From Providencia stuartii (GTDB lineage: Bacteria; Pseudomonadota; Gammaproteobacteria; Enterobacterales; Enterobacteriaceae), in NCBI GenBank assembly GCA_900455155.1, contig UGUC01000003.1:496001-560000 (forward strand): DNA of 64,000 bases. The letters run 5' to 3'. The position numbers and the translations under genes are program-made. Within the stretch, counting starts at the first letter, position 1, and each line of letters opens with the position of its first letter. Shown here piece after piece: positions 19,464 to 30,997 of this stretch. Below the pieces are notes generated by a model. The model was not told where the DNA came from and ran no database searches. It was given only the letters and a program-made list of their open reading frames with translations.

Positions 19464-19511
19464 ATCTTGTTAACAATGTGAGCAATCTACAACAACAATA
19501 CGAAGAACGTC

Positions 19512-21218
19512 ATGAAGACACTGAAACAATTTTTCTATTTAGTTAAACCTTTTTGGGGGCAGCGCGCTGCCCTTTTCTGCTGGCTACTGCTTGCCGCCTC
19601 ACTGGGGCTAACCCTGTCATCGGTCTGGTTCAATGTCAAAATGAACATGTGGAACGGTGATTTCTATAATGCGTTACAGAAACTGGATGGTCAGGCACTC
19701 TATGGCCTCTTGCAATATTTTGTGGTGTTAGTAAGCGGATTAATTTTCGTGGTCGTTATGGGGAACTATCTCAAGCAAATGCTGATCATTCGTTGGCGTA
19801 AAGGCATGACAGAGTTAGTGCTCAATCGCTGGCTTTCTCCAAACAGTAAACACTACATGCTACGATTAACCTCACAAGAGCCAGATAACCCTGATCAACG
19901 TATTGCAGAAGATATTCGATTACTGATTGAATCGACACTGAATCTGCTGGTCACCTTCCTGCACTCAATGTTAACACTGGTCTCCTTTGCCACTATTCTT
20001 TGGACACTGTCAGGTAGCCTCTCATTCAACTTGGTGGGTACTGATTGGTCTATCCCCGGTTATATGTTTTGGGCCTGTATTATTTACACCCTTATTGGTA
20101 TCGCCTTAACGCAATGGATAGGTTTCCCTCTACGTCGCTTAAATATGGATAAGCAGCGCCGTGAAGCCGATTACCGTAGCGCCTTGATCAATTGCCGTCA
20201 GCATGGCGATGCAATAGCAGGGCAACGTGGTGAGACGCAAGATAGAAAAGAGCTCATGCAGCGCTTCGGTGAAATTATTCGTAATTGGAACCGTTTAATT
20301 CGTTGCGAACGGAACCTCTCTTTTTACACCGTTGGCTACCAACAAGTGACCGCTCTCGCCCCTGTATTATTGGCGCTGCCCAAATTCCTCGCCGGCGAAA
20401 TTATGTTAGGCGGTTTGATGCAGTTACGCCAAGCCTTTAGCAGTGTTGCCACTTCATTAGGCTGGTTTATTTTCGCCTATAAAGAAATAGCGGCATGGCA
20501 GGCTACCGTCTCACGTCTATATAATTTTGTGATTTTATTGGAAAATGATAAAGCGGCTGAGGTAGAAATCACCAAAGAACCACCTTTACTTGATGCCGCT
20601 GTTAAAGTGACTACCTCAGATAATCGCACTTTAATTGAGCATGTGCATGTCGTGGCTAAACAAGGGGAAGTCACTTTAATTTCTGGGCGCTCCGGCATTG
20701 GTAAATCAACCCTATTACGTACTTTAAGTGGCCATTGGCCATTCTTTGAAGGTGCGATTAAACGTACAAACCACCTAATGTGGATCCCACAACGCCTTTA
20801 TCTTCCTATCAGCCGTTTAGACAGCTTACTGGCATACCCTCAAGATGCTAAGCAATTTACAGAGGCTGATTTTAAACTCGCACTTAGCAAAGTGGGTCTA
20901 GAGAAACTGCACTATCAATTAAGTTTAGAGACAGACTGGCATAACCGATTATCAGGTGGTGAGCAACAACGCATTATGTTTGCTCGACTTCTTCTGAATC
21001 GCCCTAAATTATTACTTTTGGATGAAACCACTTCAGCACTTGATGAAAATAGCGCCCTTGAGTTAATTCAACTCATTAAACATGAACTACACGATAGCGC
21101 TATTGTGTTGGTTACCCATCAACGTTTCCTATCACAAGTTGCCGAACACACTCTTCCGCTTCAAGAAGCGCAAACTCGCGCCAATATAACCACAGGATTG
21201 CCTGAATATGCTTCGTAA
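19512..21218 (+). CDS. YddA/FusD-like ABC transporter (SbmA/BacA-type membrane domain fused to ATPase)
   Basis: A 568-residue half-transporter. The N-terminal SbmA/BacA-like membrane domain (about 1-340) has several hydrophobic segments and the motif NPDQRIAEDIRLLIESTLNL found in the YddA family. The C-terminal ATPase has Walker A SGRSGIGKSTLL, signature LSGGEQQRIMFARLLL and Walker B LLLLDETTSALDE. It starts 48 bp after the receptor and overlaps the protease gene by 11 bp, indicating one operon. In Fus-type loci the equivalent FusD is proposed to export protease fragments or move iron-linked products. The direction of transport here is unknown. Confidence 0.9.
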   Translation: MKTLKQFFYLVKPFWGQRAALFCWLLLAASLGLTLSSVWFNVKMNMWNGDFYNALQKLDGQALYGLLQYFVVLVSGLIFVVVMGNYLKQMLIIRWRKGMTELVLNRWLSPNSKHYMLRLTSQEPDNPDQRIAEDIRLLIESTLNLLVTFLHSMLTLVSFATILWTLSGSLSFNLVGTDWSIPGYMFWACIIYTLIGIALTQWIGFPLRRLNMDKQRREADYRSALINCRQHGDAIAGQRGETQDRKELMQRFGEIIRNWNRLIRCERNLSFYTVGYQQVTALAPVLLALPKFLAGEIMLGGLMQLRQAFSSVATSLGWFIFAYKEIAAWQATVSRLYNFVILLENDKAAEVEITKEPPLLDAAVKVTTSDNRTLIEHVHVVAKQGEVTLISGRSGIGKSTLLRTLSGHWPFFEGAIKRTNHLMWIPQRLYLPISRLDSLLAYPQDAKQFTEADFKLALSKVGLEKLHYQLSLETDWHNRLSGGEQQRIMFARLLLNRPKLLLLDETTSALDENSALELIQLIKHELHDSAIVLVTHQRFLSQVAEHTLPLQEAQTRANITTGLPEYAS

Positions 21219-24002
21219 AATATTACTCGCCGCTTTTATTGGCCTCAGCCTCACAGGCTGTGGGGTGTCTGCTTCATCCAGTACGATGGGGCAGAATTTA
21301 TTGCCTATCCGTACTGATTTGCAACATTATCAATTAGATAATGGCCTAAACGTTTACCTATTACCGCGTTCTCAACCAGGTGTTGAGCTACGCTTATTAG
21401 TGAAAAGTGGCTCGTTGCAAGAAAACGAACAACAGCTAGGATTGGCCCATTTTACTGAACATATGGCCTTTAAAGGTACAAAACATTTTCCAGGCACAAC
21501 AGGCTTTAAACAGTTAGAACAGCAAGGATTGAAGCTTGGCAGTCATGTCAACGCGATCACTAGCCTCAATTCAACCTTATATAAGCTATCACTCCCGAAC
21601 GCCACACCAGCACAAGTCTCAACAGCCCTACAAGTGATGGCGGATTGGGCATCCAATATCTCATTTGATCAACAAGCGTTTGAAAAAGAGCGCCCAGTGA
21701 TTATTGAAGAGTGGCGTTTGCGCCAAGGAATGGGCTATCGTGTTAATGATAGCCTTGAGCATTTACGCTACCACGGTAGCCGCTATGCAGAGCGTAACCC
21801 AATAGGGGGAACTCGATATCGTTCGCCAAGCACCGATTGAACTGGCAAAAGAGTATTATGCGACATGGTATCAGCCCACAACGTATGACCCTGCTGGTGA
21901 TTGGGGATTTCAATCAATCTACAGTACGTGACGAAATCAATACGCTTTTCGCCATACCAAAGCCAGAGACCTTGTCTCAAGACAATCCAGAATGGAAGCA
22001 GTTTGCTCACTCTAATTTGCTGTTAGTTCAACCTGTGTTTGATAAAGAGCAAGGTGCTCGTTATGTTCAATTTGCTTTGCAAAAAGACATTATCGCCCCC
22101 TCTCAACACACGAGAAGGGCAATACGAAGATTTAATGGATAGCTTATGGCTCGCCATTCTAAATCAACGTTTCTCTGTCTTAGTGGATAATGGCGTATTA
22201 CCCGCCATTAGTATTAATGAGCAAGGCTCGATGTTAGATAACCAGCGCTTACAACAATTAATGATTATCCACCCTAAAGGAGATGATTATATTGGCGCCA
22301 CTCAGGTTTTATTTACTGAGCTACAGCGATTAGCGACTGAGCCGGTAACACAAGAAGAGCTTGATAGCGCTCGTCAAAATCTATTGAAAAAACTCAGCCA
22401 GCAGGCCGCCGCTGAACAGCGCTATGGCAATGATTATTTGGGCAGGTCAATTAACCACCGCGCTTGAATATGAGATGCCAATGTGGAATAAACGCCAACA
22501 ATTGGATAAGAGCTACCAACTGATTGGAAAAGTTAAACCGCACGATTTACAGCAGCACGTTTGCTAACTTTTTAAATGAAGCTTCACCACGCTTAGCCCT
22601 AATTGGTCCTGATACTGACGCAAATAAAGTCAATCATGCGGACTTTAGTGAGCAGTGGCAAAATACCCGCCTAAGTTCACCGGGGCCATTCACCTTACGC
22701 TCTCAAGCGATCACTCTGCAATTGCCTAAAGTGGCTAAAGGCACAATCACTGAGCAGACTGCACTTCCTGTCGCAAAAACCGAACGTTGGCTACTTAGCA
22801 ATGGTATTCAGGTCATCGTCAAAGCTGATAAAAATCTTAAAGAAGATATTCAGTTTAATTTACAGCTACCCGGCGGCCGTTCACTTGAAACCATACAAAC
22901 TGCGTGGCTAACAGATTGGGCATTAAAGCTACCAGAAAGTAGCGGTTATGGTGAATATAGCGCACGTGATTTGGCATTATTAGCGAAACAAAATCAGATT
23001 TCGCTTCGCCCTTATAGTGAATTGCTCACTCATGGTTTCCGCGGTAAGGCCCCTGTTGATAACCTCGAAACCGCCCTGCAATTACTGCACTTAAAATTGA
23101 CAGTTCCGCAATTTAGCGGTGAAAAATTAGAGCAGCAGAAACAGTCATTTGCGTTGAACCTTGCCAAAACACCTGTTGAGCGCACCTTCCTTGATAATAT
23201 TAATAAGGAAAGCTACCAGCACGGTGAACTGTTAGTCATTAACCCACAAGGTGGCTGGAAAAATTTCACCGCTGGCCAATTACAGCAAGCTAACCGCCAG
23301 TTACTCACTTCGACGGCGAATATGACACTGGTAATTAGCGGAGCAGTGAATACCCGTGACTTAAAACCATTATTAGAACAGTGGGTTGCTTCTATCCCTG
23401 CCAGTCATCATCAGCTGGCATGGCGTGATCAGGGGATCATGCCTAAAATGGCGAGCTTCAATAAAAATTACCCGATCAGCAGTAGTGATAAAAGTATGGT
23501 CAGCATCCAATTTGCTGCCCCTGCACAATGGACACAGCAAGATCAGTTAGCAATGCAACTGCTAGATACCATTGTGAGCCAACGTCTACGTGGCGAACTA
23601 CGCGAAAAAGCCAGCGGTATCTATGCACTTGGTTTTTCACAAATGCTGGCGAAAAAACCGCAGCCTTACTATTTTGCACGCCTCAACTTTACCACCTCAC
23701 CAGAACGTACTGAGGAGATGTCACAGATCGCCCAAAAGACAATTAATCAACTACGTCACTCAGGGGTAAATAGTAAAGAATTAACTGAAGCAAAAAATAT
23801 TTGGCTTACGGAAAATGCACAAATAACCGACAGTTCAGGTTATTGGACCGAGGCGTTAGCTCAGGTCGCTGCCGATGACCAACAATATCAGCGTCTAAAC
23901 CAAGAGCGTGCCATTATCCAGCAACTTACGGTCAATGATCTCAACCGTATCGCCAATCAATATCTGGGGCAAAACCCGAAAGTATTTACGATGACACCAT
24001 AA
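21208..24002 (+). CDS. pqqL: M16 zinc metallopeptidase, PqqL/FusC-like lipoprotein (five frameshifts)
   Basis: A periplasmic protease of the insulinase/pitrilysin family. The start MLRKILLAAFIGLSLTGC has a lipobox (LTGC, Cys18). The inverted zinc motif HFTEH is at residues 81-85, with the downstream acidic ligand in VIIEEWRLRQG. The frame is broken five times, each by one extra base in a run: G5 at 21805-21809, C3 at 21875-21877, C5 at 22096-22100, G3 at 22440-22442 and T3 at 22560-22562. Removing all five gives one protein of 929 residues; E. coli PqqL has 931. That exact fit points to sequencing error, though a pseudogene is not excluded. FusC and PqqL cut imported host or plant proteins to release iron. 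Confidence 0.85.
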
Positions 24003-24014
24003 CCGTAGCTATTG

Positions 24015-24037
24015 AAGGGGGTTAATTCCCCCTTTTT
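24015..24037 (+). terminator. Terminator of the receptor-transporter-protease operon
   Basis: AAGGGGG (24015-24021) pairs with CCCCCTT (24028-24034) over a 6-nt loop and runs into TTT. It begins 12 bp after the protease stop and closes the operon. Confidence 0.8.
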
Positions 24038-24159
24038 ATTCGCTTAAAATACGGGGCTGATAAAACGCTGCCTCACGAAAATACGATCATTTAATTATTT
24101 GACGTTCACTAGGCTTATATGATTAATGATCGTGTTTTCAAATAAAAAAGAGAAATAGC

Positions 24160-24667
24160 ATGATGAACGACATCGTTATCCGTAGAGCAACCTTAGACGA
24201 TATTCCCGCCGTCACTCAAATGCATATTGATTATTCGGCATACGCTAATACATTACAGCTACCCTACCCATCGACAGAAACTTGGGAGGCGCGTCTAGCT
24301 ACCAATGATCCTCTCGTCACGCATTTTGTTGCTACTCTTGATAATACTGTCGTTGGGATCCTCACTCTTCATCAACCAAGTCAACAACGGCGTAAACATG
24401 CCGCGAGTTTTGGCATTACGGTCAGTCAAATGCACCAAGGAAAAGGTATTGGTTCGAAGCTTATGCAAGTGATGGTCGACTACTGTGATAACTGGTTAAA
24501 CATCCGCCGTATTGAATTAGAAGTGTATGCCACTAATGACAATGGCTTGGGGGCTCTATAAAAAGTTTGGTTTTGAACAAGAAGGTGTGATGCGTGATTA
24601 CGCTTTCCGCGATGGCCAATATGTCGATGCGATTATGATGAGTAGGATTAATAAAAATCGAGGGTAA
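24160..24667 (+). CDS. GNAT acetyltransferase, YhhY-like (frameshifted)
   Basis: An acetyl-CoA-dependent N-acetyltransferase. The core runs from IVIRRATLDDIPAVTQMH to the acetyl-CoA loop MHQGKGIGSKLMQVMVDYC (about 105-125) and RRIELEVYATNDN. As written it stops at 24561. Removing one base from the G5 run at 24549-24553 continues into GLYKKFGFEQEGVMRDYAFR and a stop at 24667, giving 168 residues. The closest family I recognise is E. coli YhhY, which acetylates some L-amino acids; the substrate here is not established. It is convergent with deoD. Confidence 0.82.
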
Positions 24668-24712
24668 TCAAACCCACTTGGGTGCCATGAGCTTCATTTT
24701 TTCCCCAATAAA

Positions 24713-24737
24713 AATGCCACGTGATGTACGTGGCATT
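24713..24737. terminator. Bidirectional terminator between the GNAT gene and deoD
   Basis: AATGCCACGT (24713-24722) pairs perfectly with ACGTGGCATT (24728-24737) around a 5-nt loop. It ends 24 bp before the deoD stop. Confidence 0.7.
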
Positions 24738-24761
24738 ACTCAATTAAAAATCATTTAATGA

Positions 24762-25478
24762 TTATTTATCGCCTAATAGCACTGAATCCAATGCGATTTC
24801 AATCATTTCGTTGAACGTTGTTTGGCGCTCCGCTGAGGTTGTTTGCTCACCTGTTTTAATATGGTCAGAAACAGTACAAATGGTCAGCGCACGAGCACCG
24901 AACTCCGCAGCCACACCATAAATACCCGCAGCTTCCATCTCAACACCCAGAATGCCGTATTTTTCCATGACTTTGAACATGTCTGGATCAGGAGAATAGA
25001 ACAGGTCAGCAGAGAATAAGTTACCGACACGAACATTAACATTTTTTGCCTTCGCAGCTTCTACCGCATTATGAACAAGTTCATAGTCAGCAATTGCCGC
25101 GAAATCGTGATCTTTAAAACGTTGACGGTTTACTTTCGAATCAGTACATGCCCCCATGCCGATCACAACATCGCGCAGTTTCACATCATCCATTACCGCA
25201 CCGCATGAACCCACACGAATAATCACTTTTACACCAAAATCAGTGATCAACTCTTTTGCATAGATAGAGCAAGAAGGGATACCCATACCGTGACCCATCA
25301 CGGAGATCTTACGACCTTTATAAGTACCAGTGAAACCTAGCATACCGCGAACATTATTCACCTGACGCACGTCTTCGAGGAAAGTTTCAGCGATATATTT
25401 TGCACGCAGCGGGTCACCTGGCATCAATACGACGTCAGCAAAATCACCCATTTCTGCATTAATATGAGGAGTTGCCAT
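24762..25478 (-). CDS. deoD: Purine nucleoside phosphorylase DeoD
   Basis: Hexameric phosphorylase that splits purine (deoxy)nucleosides into base and (deoxy)ribose-1-phosphate. It has 238 residues (E. coli 239). Recognised segments are the start [30 protein letters not shown], the phosphate and ribose site [28 protein letters not shown] with the conserved Met-Glu, and [14 protein letters not shown] with the catalytic Asp. It is the last gene of the deoCABD operon. A hairpin separates it from deoB, which may tune its level. Confidence 0.97.
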   Translation of the reverse strand: MATPHINAEMGDFADVVLMPGDPLRAKYIAETFLEDVRQVNNVRGMLGFTGTYKGRKISVMGHGMGIPSCSIYAKELITDFGVKVIIRVGSCGAVMDDVKLRDVVIGMGACTDSKVNRQRFKDHDFAAIADYELVHNAVEAAKAKNVNVRVGNLFSADLFYSPDPDMFKVMEKYGILGVEMEAAGIYGVAAEFGARALTICTVSDHIKTGEQTTSAERQTTFNEMIEIALDSVLLGDK

Positions 25479-25591
25479 TATTATTATTCCTTATAAATCA
25501 TTAAATTAAAGGGTTTAACATCATTACCTGATAATAGTAGCGACTGATAATACTCGCTGTCTACGGCAAATGACCCAATACTATCAACAAT

Positions 25592-25617
25592 AAATAAGGC
25601 AGTTTCCTGCCTTATTT
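25592..25617 (-). terminator. Hairpin in the deoB-deoD gap
   Basis: AAATAAGGCAG (25592-25602) pairs perfectly with CTGCCTTATTT (25607-25617) over a TTTC loop. It is 19 bp past the deoB stop and inside an operon, so partial termination or mRNA 3'-end protection is more likely than a full stop. A separate deoD promoter in the remaining 110 bp is possible. Confidence 0.5.
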
Positions 25618-25635
25618 AATTTTTATGTTAACCAA

Positions 25636-26859
25636 TTACAGCATTGGCTTGCCGTATTCCATCGGTGATAGATCGAAATATTTAGCGACTGTCTGACCGA
25701 TATCCGCGAATGTTTCGCGATGACCTAAAAAGCCTGGTTTGACTTTCGGACCATAAATCAGAACAGGAATGTGCTCACGGGTATGGTCAGTACCATGCCA
25801 AGTTGGGTCACAACCATGGTCTGCGGTTAAGATCAAAATATCATCTTCTTTGACCAGTTCCATCAGTTCTGGTAAACGGCGGTCAAAGAGTTCTAACGCT
25901 GCTGCATAGCCCGGTACGTCACGGCGGTGACCATAAGCGGAGTCGAAATCAACAAAGTTAGTAAATACAATAGTCTTATCACCAGCCAGTTTCATTTCTT
26001 TCACAGTTGCGTCGAACAGCGCATCAATCCCTGTTGCTTTGACTTTCTTAGTGATACCTACATGTGCGTAGATATCCGCAATTTTACCGATAGAAACCAC
26101 TTCACCTTGTTTTTCTTCAACTAATTTTTGCAGCATCGTTGGTGATGGTGGCTCAACGGCTAAGTCATGACGGTTACCGGTACGCTCAAAGCTACCAGCT
26201 TTATCGCCAATAAATGGACGTGCGATAACACGACCAATGTTATAGCCGCCGTTTGTCAACTCTTCACGAGCGATTTCACATAGCTCATACAGTTTGTCTA
26301 AGCCATAAGTCTCTTCATGGCAGGCGATTTGGAATACGGAGTCAGCAGAGGTGTAGAAAATCGGTTTACCCGTTTTCATGTGTTCTTCACCCAGTTTATC
26401 CAAGATAACCGTACCTGAAGAGTGGCAGTTACCTAAGTAACCCGGCAAATTAGCACGTTTAACAATGATATCTAACAGCTCTTGTGGGAAGCTATTTTCT
26501 TCATCCGCGAAATACCCCCAATCAAAGAGCACAGGCACACCCGCAATTTCCCAGTGGCCTGATGGTGTATCTTTACCAGACGAGATTTCGCTCGCGTAAG
26601 CATAAGCACCGATAATTTCTGAATTGGGATCAAGGCCAGCAGGGAATTTACCGCAAGATGCTTCAGCCGCTTTACCTAAACCCAATTTGGTTAAGTTAGG
26701 TAAATGCAGTGGACCTTGACGACCTTTGTCTGCATCACCACGTGCACAGGCCTCTGCAATATGACCTAATGTGTTTGAACCTTCATCATTAAATTTGTGC
26801 GCATCACCGGCTGCACCAATCCCAAAAGAATCCAACACCATAATAAATGTACGTTTCAT
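25636..26859 (-). CDS. deoB: Phosphopentomutase DeoB
   Basis: Interconverts (deoxy)ribose 1- and 5-phosphate, linking nucleoside phosphorolysis to central metabolism. It belongs to the alkaline-phosphatase-like metalloenzyme superfamily, with 407 residues as in E. coli. Metal-site and core motifs are MVLDSFGIG at the start, [15 protein letters not shown] (catalytic Thr region), [16 protein letters not shown] and [21 protein letters not shown] near the C-terminus. It lies between deoA and deoD in one operon. Confidence 0.97.
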   Translation of the reverse strand: MKRTFIMVLDSFGIGAAGDAHKFNDEGSNTLGHIAEACARGDADKGRQGPLHLPNLTKLGLGKAAEASCGKFPAGLDPNSEIIGAYAYASEISSGKDTPSGHWEIAGVPVLFDWGYFADEENSFPQELLDIIVKRANLPGYLGNCHSSGTVILDKLGEEHMKTGKPIFYTSADSVFQIACHEETYGLDKLYELCEIAREELTNGGYNIGRVIARPFIGDKAGSFERTGNRHDLAVEPPSPTMLQKLVEEKQGEVVSIGKIADIYAHVGITKKVKATGIDALFDATVKEMKLAGDKTIVFTNFVDFDSAYGHRRDVPGYAAALELFDRRLPELMELVKEDDILILTADHGCDPTWHGTDHTREHIPVLIYGPKVKPGFLGHRETFADIGQTVAKYFDLSPMEYGKPML

Positions 26860-26920
26860 AACTTCTCTCCTGCGTCATCTTTCCTAATTAGGAAGTGCCA
26901 CTGATAAAACTGTTTGTCAA

Positions 26921-28243
26921 TTATTCACTAATTTGGCGATAAACCATTGGCGTTGTTTCTGGTTTTTGATCACCAATAACCATGGCTGCACGCACCTCTT
27001 TTGCCGCTTCTTCCCACGATTTCTCGCTATTAGCATGAATAATTGCTAGTGGAGTTTGATTATCAACCGAAGTACCTAACGCGGCGATATCGCTCAAACC
27101 AACACTATAATCAATCGGATCCGTTGCCTTACGACGACCACCACCTAATGTCACAACAGACATGCCGAGCGCACGTGTATCCATCGCGGTAATTATACCC
27201 GCTTTCTCTGCATACACCGCTTTGCTCAGTACAGCAGTAGGCAAATATTTGTTGTAGTTTTCAACAAAGTCACTTGGGCCTTTTTGAGCCGCAACCATAC
27301 GACCAAAGACTTCCGCTGCCTTACCGTTATCTAAGACTGCTTGTAATTTTTGGCGAGCTTCTTCTCTATTTGCCGCCAATGAACCAGACACCAGCATTTC
27401 AACACACAGCGCCATCGTCACTTCATACAAACGAGGGTTACGGTATTCGCCCGTTAAGAACTGAACGGCTTCGCGTACTTCAACCGCATTACCGGCACTA
27501 GAAGCGAGTACTTCATTCATGTCGGTTAACAGTGCGGTTGTTTTACACCCCGCACCATTAGCGACTTTAACAATGGACTCGGCCAGTTGCTCTGATTTTT
27601 CGTAGGTTGGCATAAATGCACCTGAACCCACCTTAACATCCATGACTAGAGCATCAAGGCCCTCTGCCAATTTTTTACCTAAAATAGAGGCGGTAATCAG
27701 TGGAATAGAGTCAACCGTTGCAGTGATATCACGTGTTGCGTAAAAGCGTTTATCCGCAGGTGCGAGTGAACTCGTCTGCCCAATAATTGCAACACCAACG
27801 TCACGAATAATGTCACGAAAACGCTCATCATTAGGGAAAATATCGAAATTAGGGATCGCTTCAAGCTTATCCAGTGTGCCACCGGTATGGCCTAAACCAC
27901 GCCCCGAAATCATCGGAACATAGCCGCCACATGCCGCTACCATTGGACCTAACATCAATGAGGTGACATCACCAACGCCACCCGTAGAGTGTTTATCGAC
28001 GAGTGGACCATTTAAGTTTAATGATTTCCAATTTAAAACGGTGCCTGAATCACGCATTGCTAACGTCAGGGCAACACGCTCAGCCATGGTCATATCATTA
28101 AAATAGATGGTCATTGCCAAAGCGGCTATTTGACCTTCAGAAACTGAATTATCGCGTACACCATTAATGAAGAAACGAATTTCTTCTTCGCTCAGTGGTT
28201 TGCCATCACGTTTTTTACGGATAATTTCTTGTGCCAGAAACAC
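26921..28243 (-). CDS. deoA: Thymidine phosphorylase DeoA
   Basis: Phosphorolysis of thymidine and deoxyuridine. It has 440 residues (E. coli 440). The family signature spans [21 protein letters not shown] (about 111-131), preceded by the phosphate-binding [15 protein letters not shown]. The C-terminal part contains [17 protein letters not shown]. It is transcribed after deoC (53-bp gap) and before deoB (61-bp gap). Confidence 0.97.
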   Translation of the reverse strand: MFLAQEIIRKKRDGKPLSEEEIRFFINGVRDNSVSEGQIAALAMTIYFNDMTMAERVALTLAMRDSGTVLNWKSLNLNGPLVDKHSTGGVGDVTSLMLGPMVAACGGYVPMISGRGLGHTGGTLDKLEAIPNFDIFPNDERFRDIIRDVGVAIIGQTSSLAPADKRFYATRDITATVDSIPLITASILGKKLAEGLDALVMDVKVGSGAFMPTYEKSEQLAESIVKVANGAGCKTTALLTDMNEVLASSAGNAVEVREAVQFLTGEYRNPRLYEVTMALCVEMLVSGSLAANREEARQKLQAVLDNGKAAEVFGRMVAAQKGPSDFVENYNKYLPTAVLSKAVYAEKAGIITAMDTRALGMSVVTLGGGRRKATDPIDYSVGLSDIAALGTSVDNQTPLAIIHANSEKSWEEAAKEVRAAMVIGDQKPETTPMVYRQISE

Positions 28244-28296
28244 GGTATGCTCCTTAATTCAAACAGAATCTAGGTAATCGCTTAAGCGCGGTCTAA

Positions 28297-29076
28297 TTAA
28301 TAACTACTGCTTGATTTTTTAGTTTCAAAACCAAGCGTATTCAGCAAATTAGCTAACAGGCTTGATGCACCAAAACGGAAATGGCGAGCATCAACCCAAT
28401 CTTTACCTAAAATTCTATCTGCTAATGCTAAGTATTGAGCAGCTTCTTCAGCGGTACGCACACCACCAGCCGGTTTAAAACCCACCGTTTTTGCTACGCC
28501 CATATCATGGATCACTTGCATCATGATCTCAGCACTTTCAAGGGTGGCGTTAACAGGTACTTTACCTGTTGATGTTTTAATGAAATCTGCTCCTGCTTTA
28601 ATTGAAATTTCAGAAGCCTTACGGATCAGAGCCGGATCTTTTAGCTCACCCGTTTCAATAATGACTTTCAAAAGTACATTTGCAGCAGCGCAAGCCTCTT
28701 TACAGGCTTTCACTAAATCAAAACCAATTTTTTCGTTCCCAGCCATTAATGCACGATACGGGAAAACCACGTCAACCTCATCTGCACCATAAGCGATAGC
28801 CGCACGCGTTTCAGCCAGTGCAATATCAATATCGTCATTACCGTGAGGGAAGTTAGTCACTGTTGCAATACGCACTTCTGGCGTACCTTGCTCACGTAGT
28901 GCTTTACGGGCAACAGGGATGAAACGAGGGTAGATACAGATGGCAGCCGTTTGCCCCGCAGGACTTTTCGCTTGATGACACAGTGCAATCACTTTCTCAT
29001 CAGTATCGTCATCATTCAGGGTGGTTAAATCCATTAGATTTAGTGCGCGTTGCGCAGCTACAGTTAAATCAGTCAT
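28297..29076 (-). CDS. deoC: Deoxyribose-phosphate aldolase DeoC
   Basis: Class I aldolase that splits 2-deoxyribose-5-phosphate into acetaldehyde and glyceraldehyde-3-phosphate. It has 259 residues as in E. coli. The Schiff-base lysine is in [16 protein letters not shown] and the second active-site lysine in [30 protein letters not shown] supplies the proton-relay acidic residues. It is the first gene of deoCABD, with a long regulated leader upstream. Confidence 0.97.
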   Translation of the reverse strand: MTDLTVAAQRALNLMDLTTLNDDDTDEKVIALCHQAKSPAGQTAAICIYPRFIPVARKALREQGTPEVRIATVTNFPHGNDDIDIALAETRAAIAYGADEVDVVFPYRALMAGNEKIGFDLVKACKEACAAANVLLKVIIETGELKDPALIRKASEISIKAGADFIKTSTGKVPVNATLESAEIMMQVIHDMGVAKTVGFKPAGGVRTAEEAAQYLALADRILGKDWVDARHFRFGASSLLANLLNTLGFETKKSSSSY

Positions 29077-29285
29077 AAAAACTCTCCAACTTTGTGAATT
29101 CTGTCAGAACAACACGTTCTTTGTTGGCGAGCGGGCTTGGTTCCTTAAAGATGCTACTCGAAAACCCGAATGTAGCAGCTGAATTCCTTCTCACCGCACA
29201 ATGCCCTAGAGTGTATGCACTCTGAGAACTAGCAGTCCATAGCAGCTAATTTATACCTATTTGACCATGGAACTCGGCTATTTTA

Positions 29286-29301
29286 TGTGCCACAAATCAC
29301 A
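29286..29301 (-). promoter_or_regulatory. CRP site 1 of the deo promoter region
   Basis: TGTGCCACAAATCACA fits TGTGA-N6-TCACA at 9 of 10 conserved positions, 210 bp upstream of deoC. A TATAAA on the minus strand (29250-29255) could be the -10 it acts on. Together with the second site it mirrors the two-site architecture of E. coli deoP2. Confidence 0.7.
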
Positions 29302-29337
29302 TTAATTGCCTGAAAGTTACATTGTTAAATACATATT

Positions 29338-29353
29338 TGTGAACAATATCTCA
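29338..29353 (-). promoter_or_regulatory. CRP site 2 of the deo promoter region
   Basis: TGTGAACAATATCTCA matches TGTGA-N6-TCACA at 9 of 10 positions. Its centre is 52 bp from that of the first site. In E. coli deoP2 the two CRP sites are about 53 bp apart and CytR binds between them, so a CytR operator is expected in 29302-29337, although I cannot point to it with certainty. Otherwise 29077-29553 has no gene. Confidence 0.6.
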
Positions 29354-29517
29354 ATTATACGCTAATTAGTCTCAATTTTATTCTCTCAAATGGCTTTTTA
29401 TGACTTTTTTTGTCACTTCACGCCATAAATACACTTGATTAAGCGTAGTTCAAAAATAGAAGGATGAAATAAAAAGTAAGAAAGAATATAGCTGAAAATA
29501 ATGAAATAATAATGAAA

Positions 29518-29541
29518 GAGAAAGGGCATTTGCCCTTTCTC
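29518..29541 (-). terminator. Terminator of the nucleoside transporter gene
   Basis: GAGAAAGGGC (29518-29527) pairs with GCCCTTTCTC (29532-29541) over an ATTT loop, 12 bp beyond the transporter stop. On the minus strand it runs into TTTCATTATTATTTC. Confidence 0.75.
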
Positions 29542-29553
29542 AAAGATTTGAGG

Positions 29554-30842
29554 TTATATAATTGCGAGTGTTAGGAAGAAACCAGCAATTGTTGCACTCA
29601 TTAAGTTAGAGAGTGTACCCGCGAGAACCGCTTTCATACCTAAGCGTGCCACATCACCACGACGGTTTGGCGCCATGCCCCCAAGCCCCCCAAGTAAGAT
29701 AGCCACAGAAGATAGGTTAGCGAACCCACACAGTGCAAATGAAATAATGGCTTTTAGTGTGATCAGACAGAACTTGCTTACCGGCTGCAAGTACATCCGC
29801 ATCGGCTTTCATGTATTCACCAAAGTTCATAAAGGCCACGAATTCGTTGACAACAATTTTCTGTCCAATAAATGAACCTGCAATTTGTTGCTTCACTCCA
29901 TGGCACACCGATCAAATAAGCAATCGGAGCAAACAACCAACCTAGAATTAATTCAAGAGACAGTTCAGGGTAATCGAACCAGCCACCAATACCACCTAAG
30001 ATACCGTTAATTAGGGCGATTAAAGCGATAAATGCCAGTAACATCGCACCTACGTTCAAGGCCAATTGCATACCGGAAGCAGCACCTGAAGCGGCTGCAT
30101 CGATAATATTTGCAGGGCGCTCATCTTCAGCAATCAGCTCTGTCGCATTGACATTATCATACGCTTTTTCCGTTTCTGGCACTAAGAGTTTAGCAAACAG
30201 TAACCCACCTGGCGCCGCCATGAATGATGCTGCAATCAAGTATTCCATTGGAACACCCATTTGAGCATAGCCTGCCAGTACAGACCCAGCAACAGAGGCC
30301 AAACCACCACACATTACTGCGAATAACTCAGAGTTGGTCATGGTAGAGATATAAGGACGTACAACTAATGGTGCTTCCGTTTGCCCAACAAAGATATTCG
30401 CTGTTGCAGATAGAGACTCCGTCCTTGATGTGCCAAGTACTTTTTGCAGACCACCACCAAGAATCTTGATAACCAGCTGCATAATGCCAAGGTAGTAAAG
30501 AACGGCAATTAAAGAAGAGAAGAAGACAATAATTGGCAGTACACGTAGTGCGAAAATAAACCCGCCGCCGCCGAATAGTTCAAACATTTTGTCAGAAACA
30601 AGGCCGCCAAAAATAAAGTTCATCCCATCTTGGCCATAACTGATGACTTTAGAAACGCCATCAGACATCCCTTGTAATACGCTACGACCTGCTGGTACAT
30701 AAAGCACGAATGCACCGATAACGATTTGGATAAGGAAAGCCCCGCCAACGGTACGGAGTTTAATCGCTCGACGATTGCTGGAAAATAGTACGGCAATACC
30801 AATCAGTACTGCCATCCCAACCAGACTCATAATGAGTTGCAT
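29554..30842 (-). CDS. nupC: Concentrative nucleoside transporter, NupC/CNT family (two frameshifts)
   Basis: Cation-coupled nucleoside uptake across the inner membrane. The N-terminal gate domain, the [13 protein letters not shown] and [14 protein letters not shown] motifs, the sugar-binding VPWSEAT region and the C-terminal [20 protein letters not shown] match the CNT family. They resemble Vibrio-type CNT more than E. coli NupC. Two extra bases, in T3 at 29884-29886 and T4 at 29752-29755, break the frame. Corrected, it is one 428-residue protein. ATG 30842 is preferred over GTG 30860 because AGGGA precedes it. It lies upstream of deo on the same strand with its own CRP site, so uptake and catabolism are co-regulated. 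Confidence 0.9.
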
Positions 30843-30997
30843 GGAAGTATCCCTGTTCACTTAATGCTAGATTGATGTAGAAAGAGAACCCATAAGTTCC
30901 CTTGACTCTTTGTGCGATGATTATACCTAGTCCCTTCCAAGAACCCGCAACCTACGTCACAAATACGCAGTGTAAAAAGTAACAAAAATTCAGTTCT

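Noticed and set aside
21208..24002. Programmed ribosomal frameshifting as the cause of the broken protease frame
   Set aside because: Five separate shifts, all of the same sign, in ordinary runs without a slippery heptamer plus structure are not how programmed frameshifting works; sequence error is simpler.
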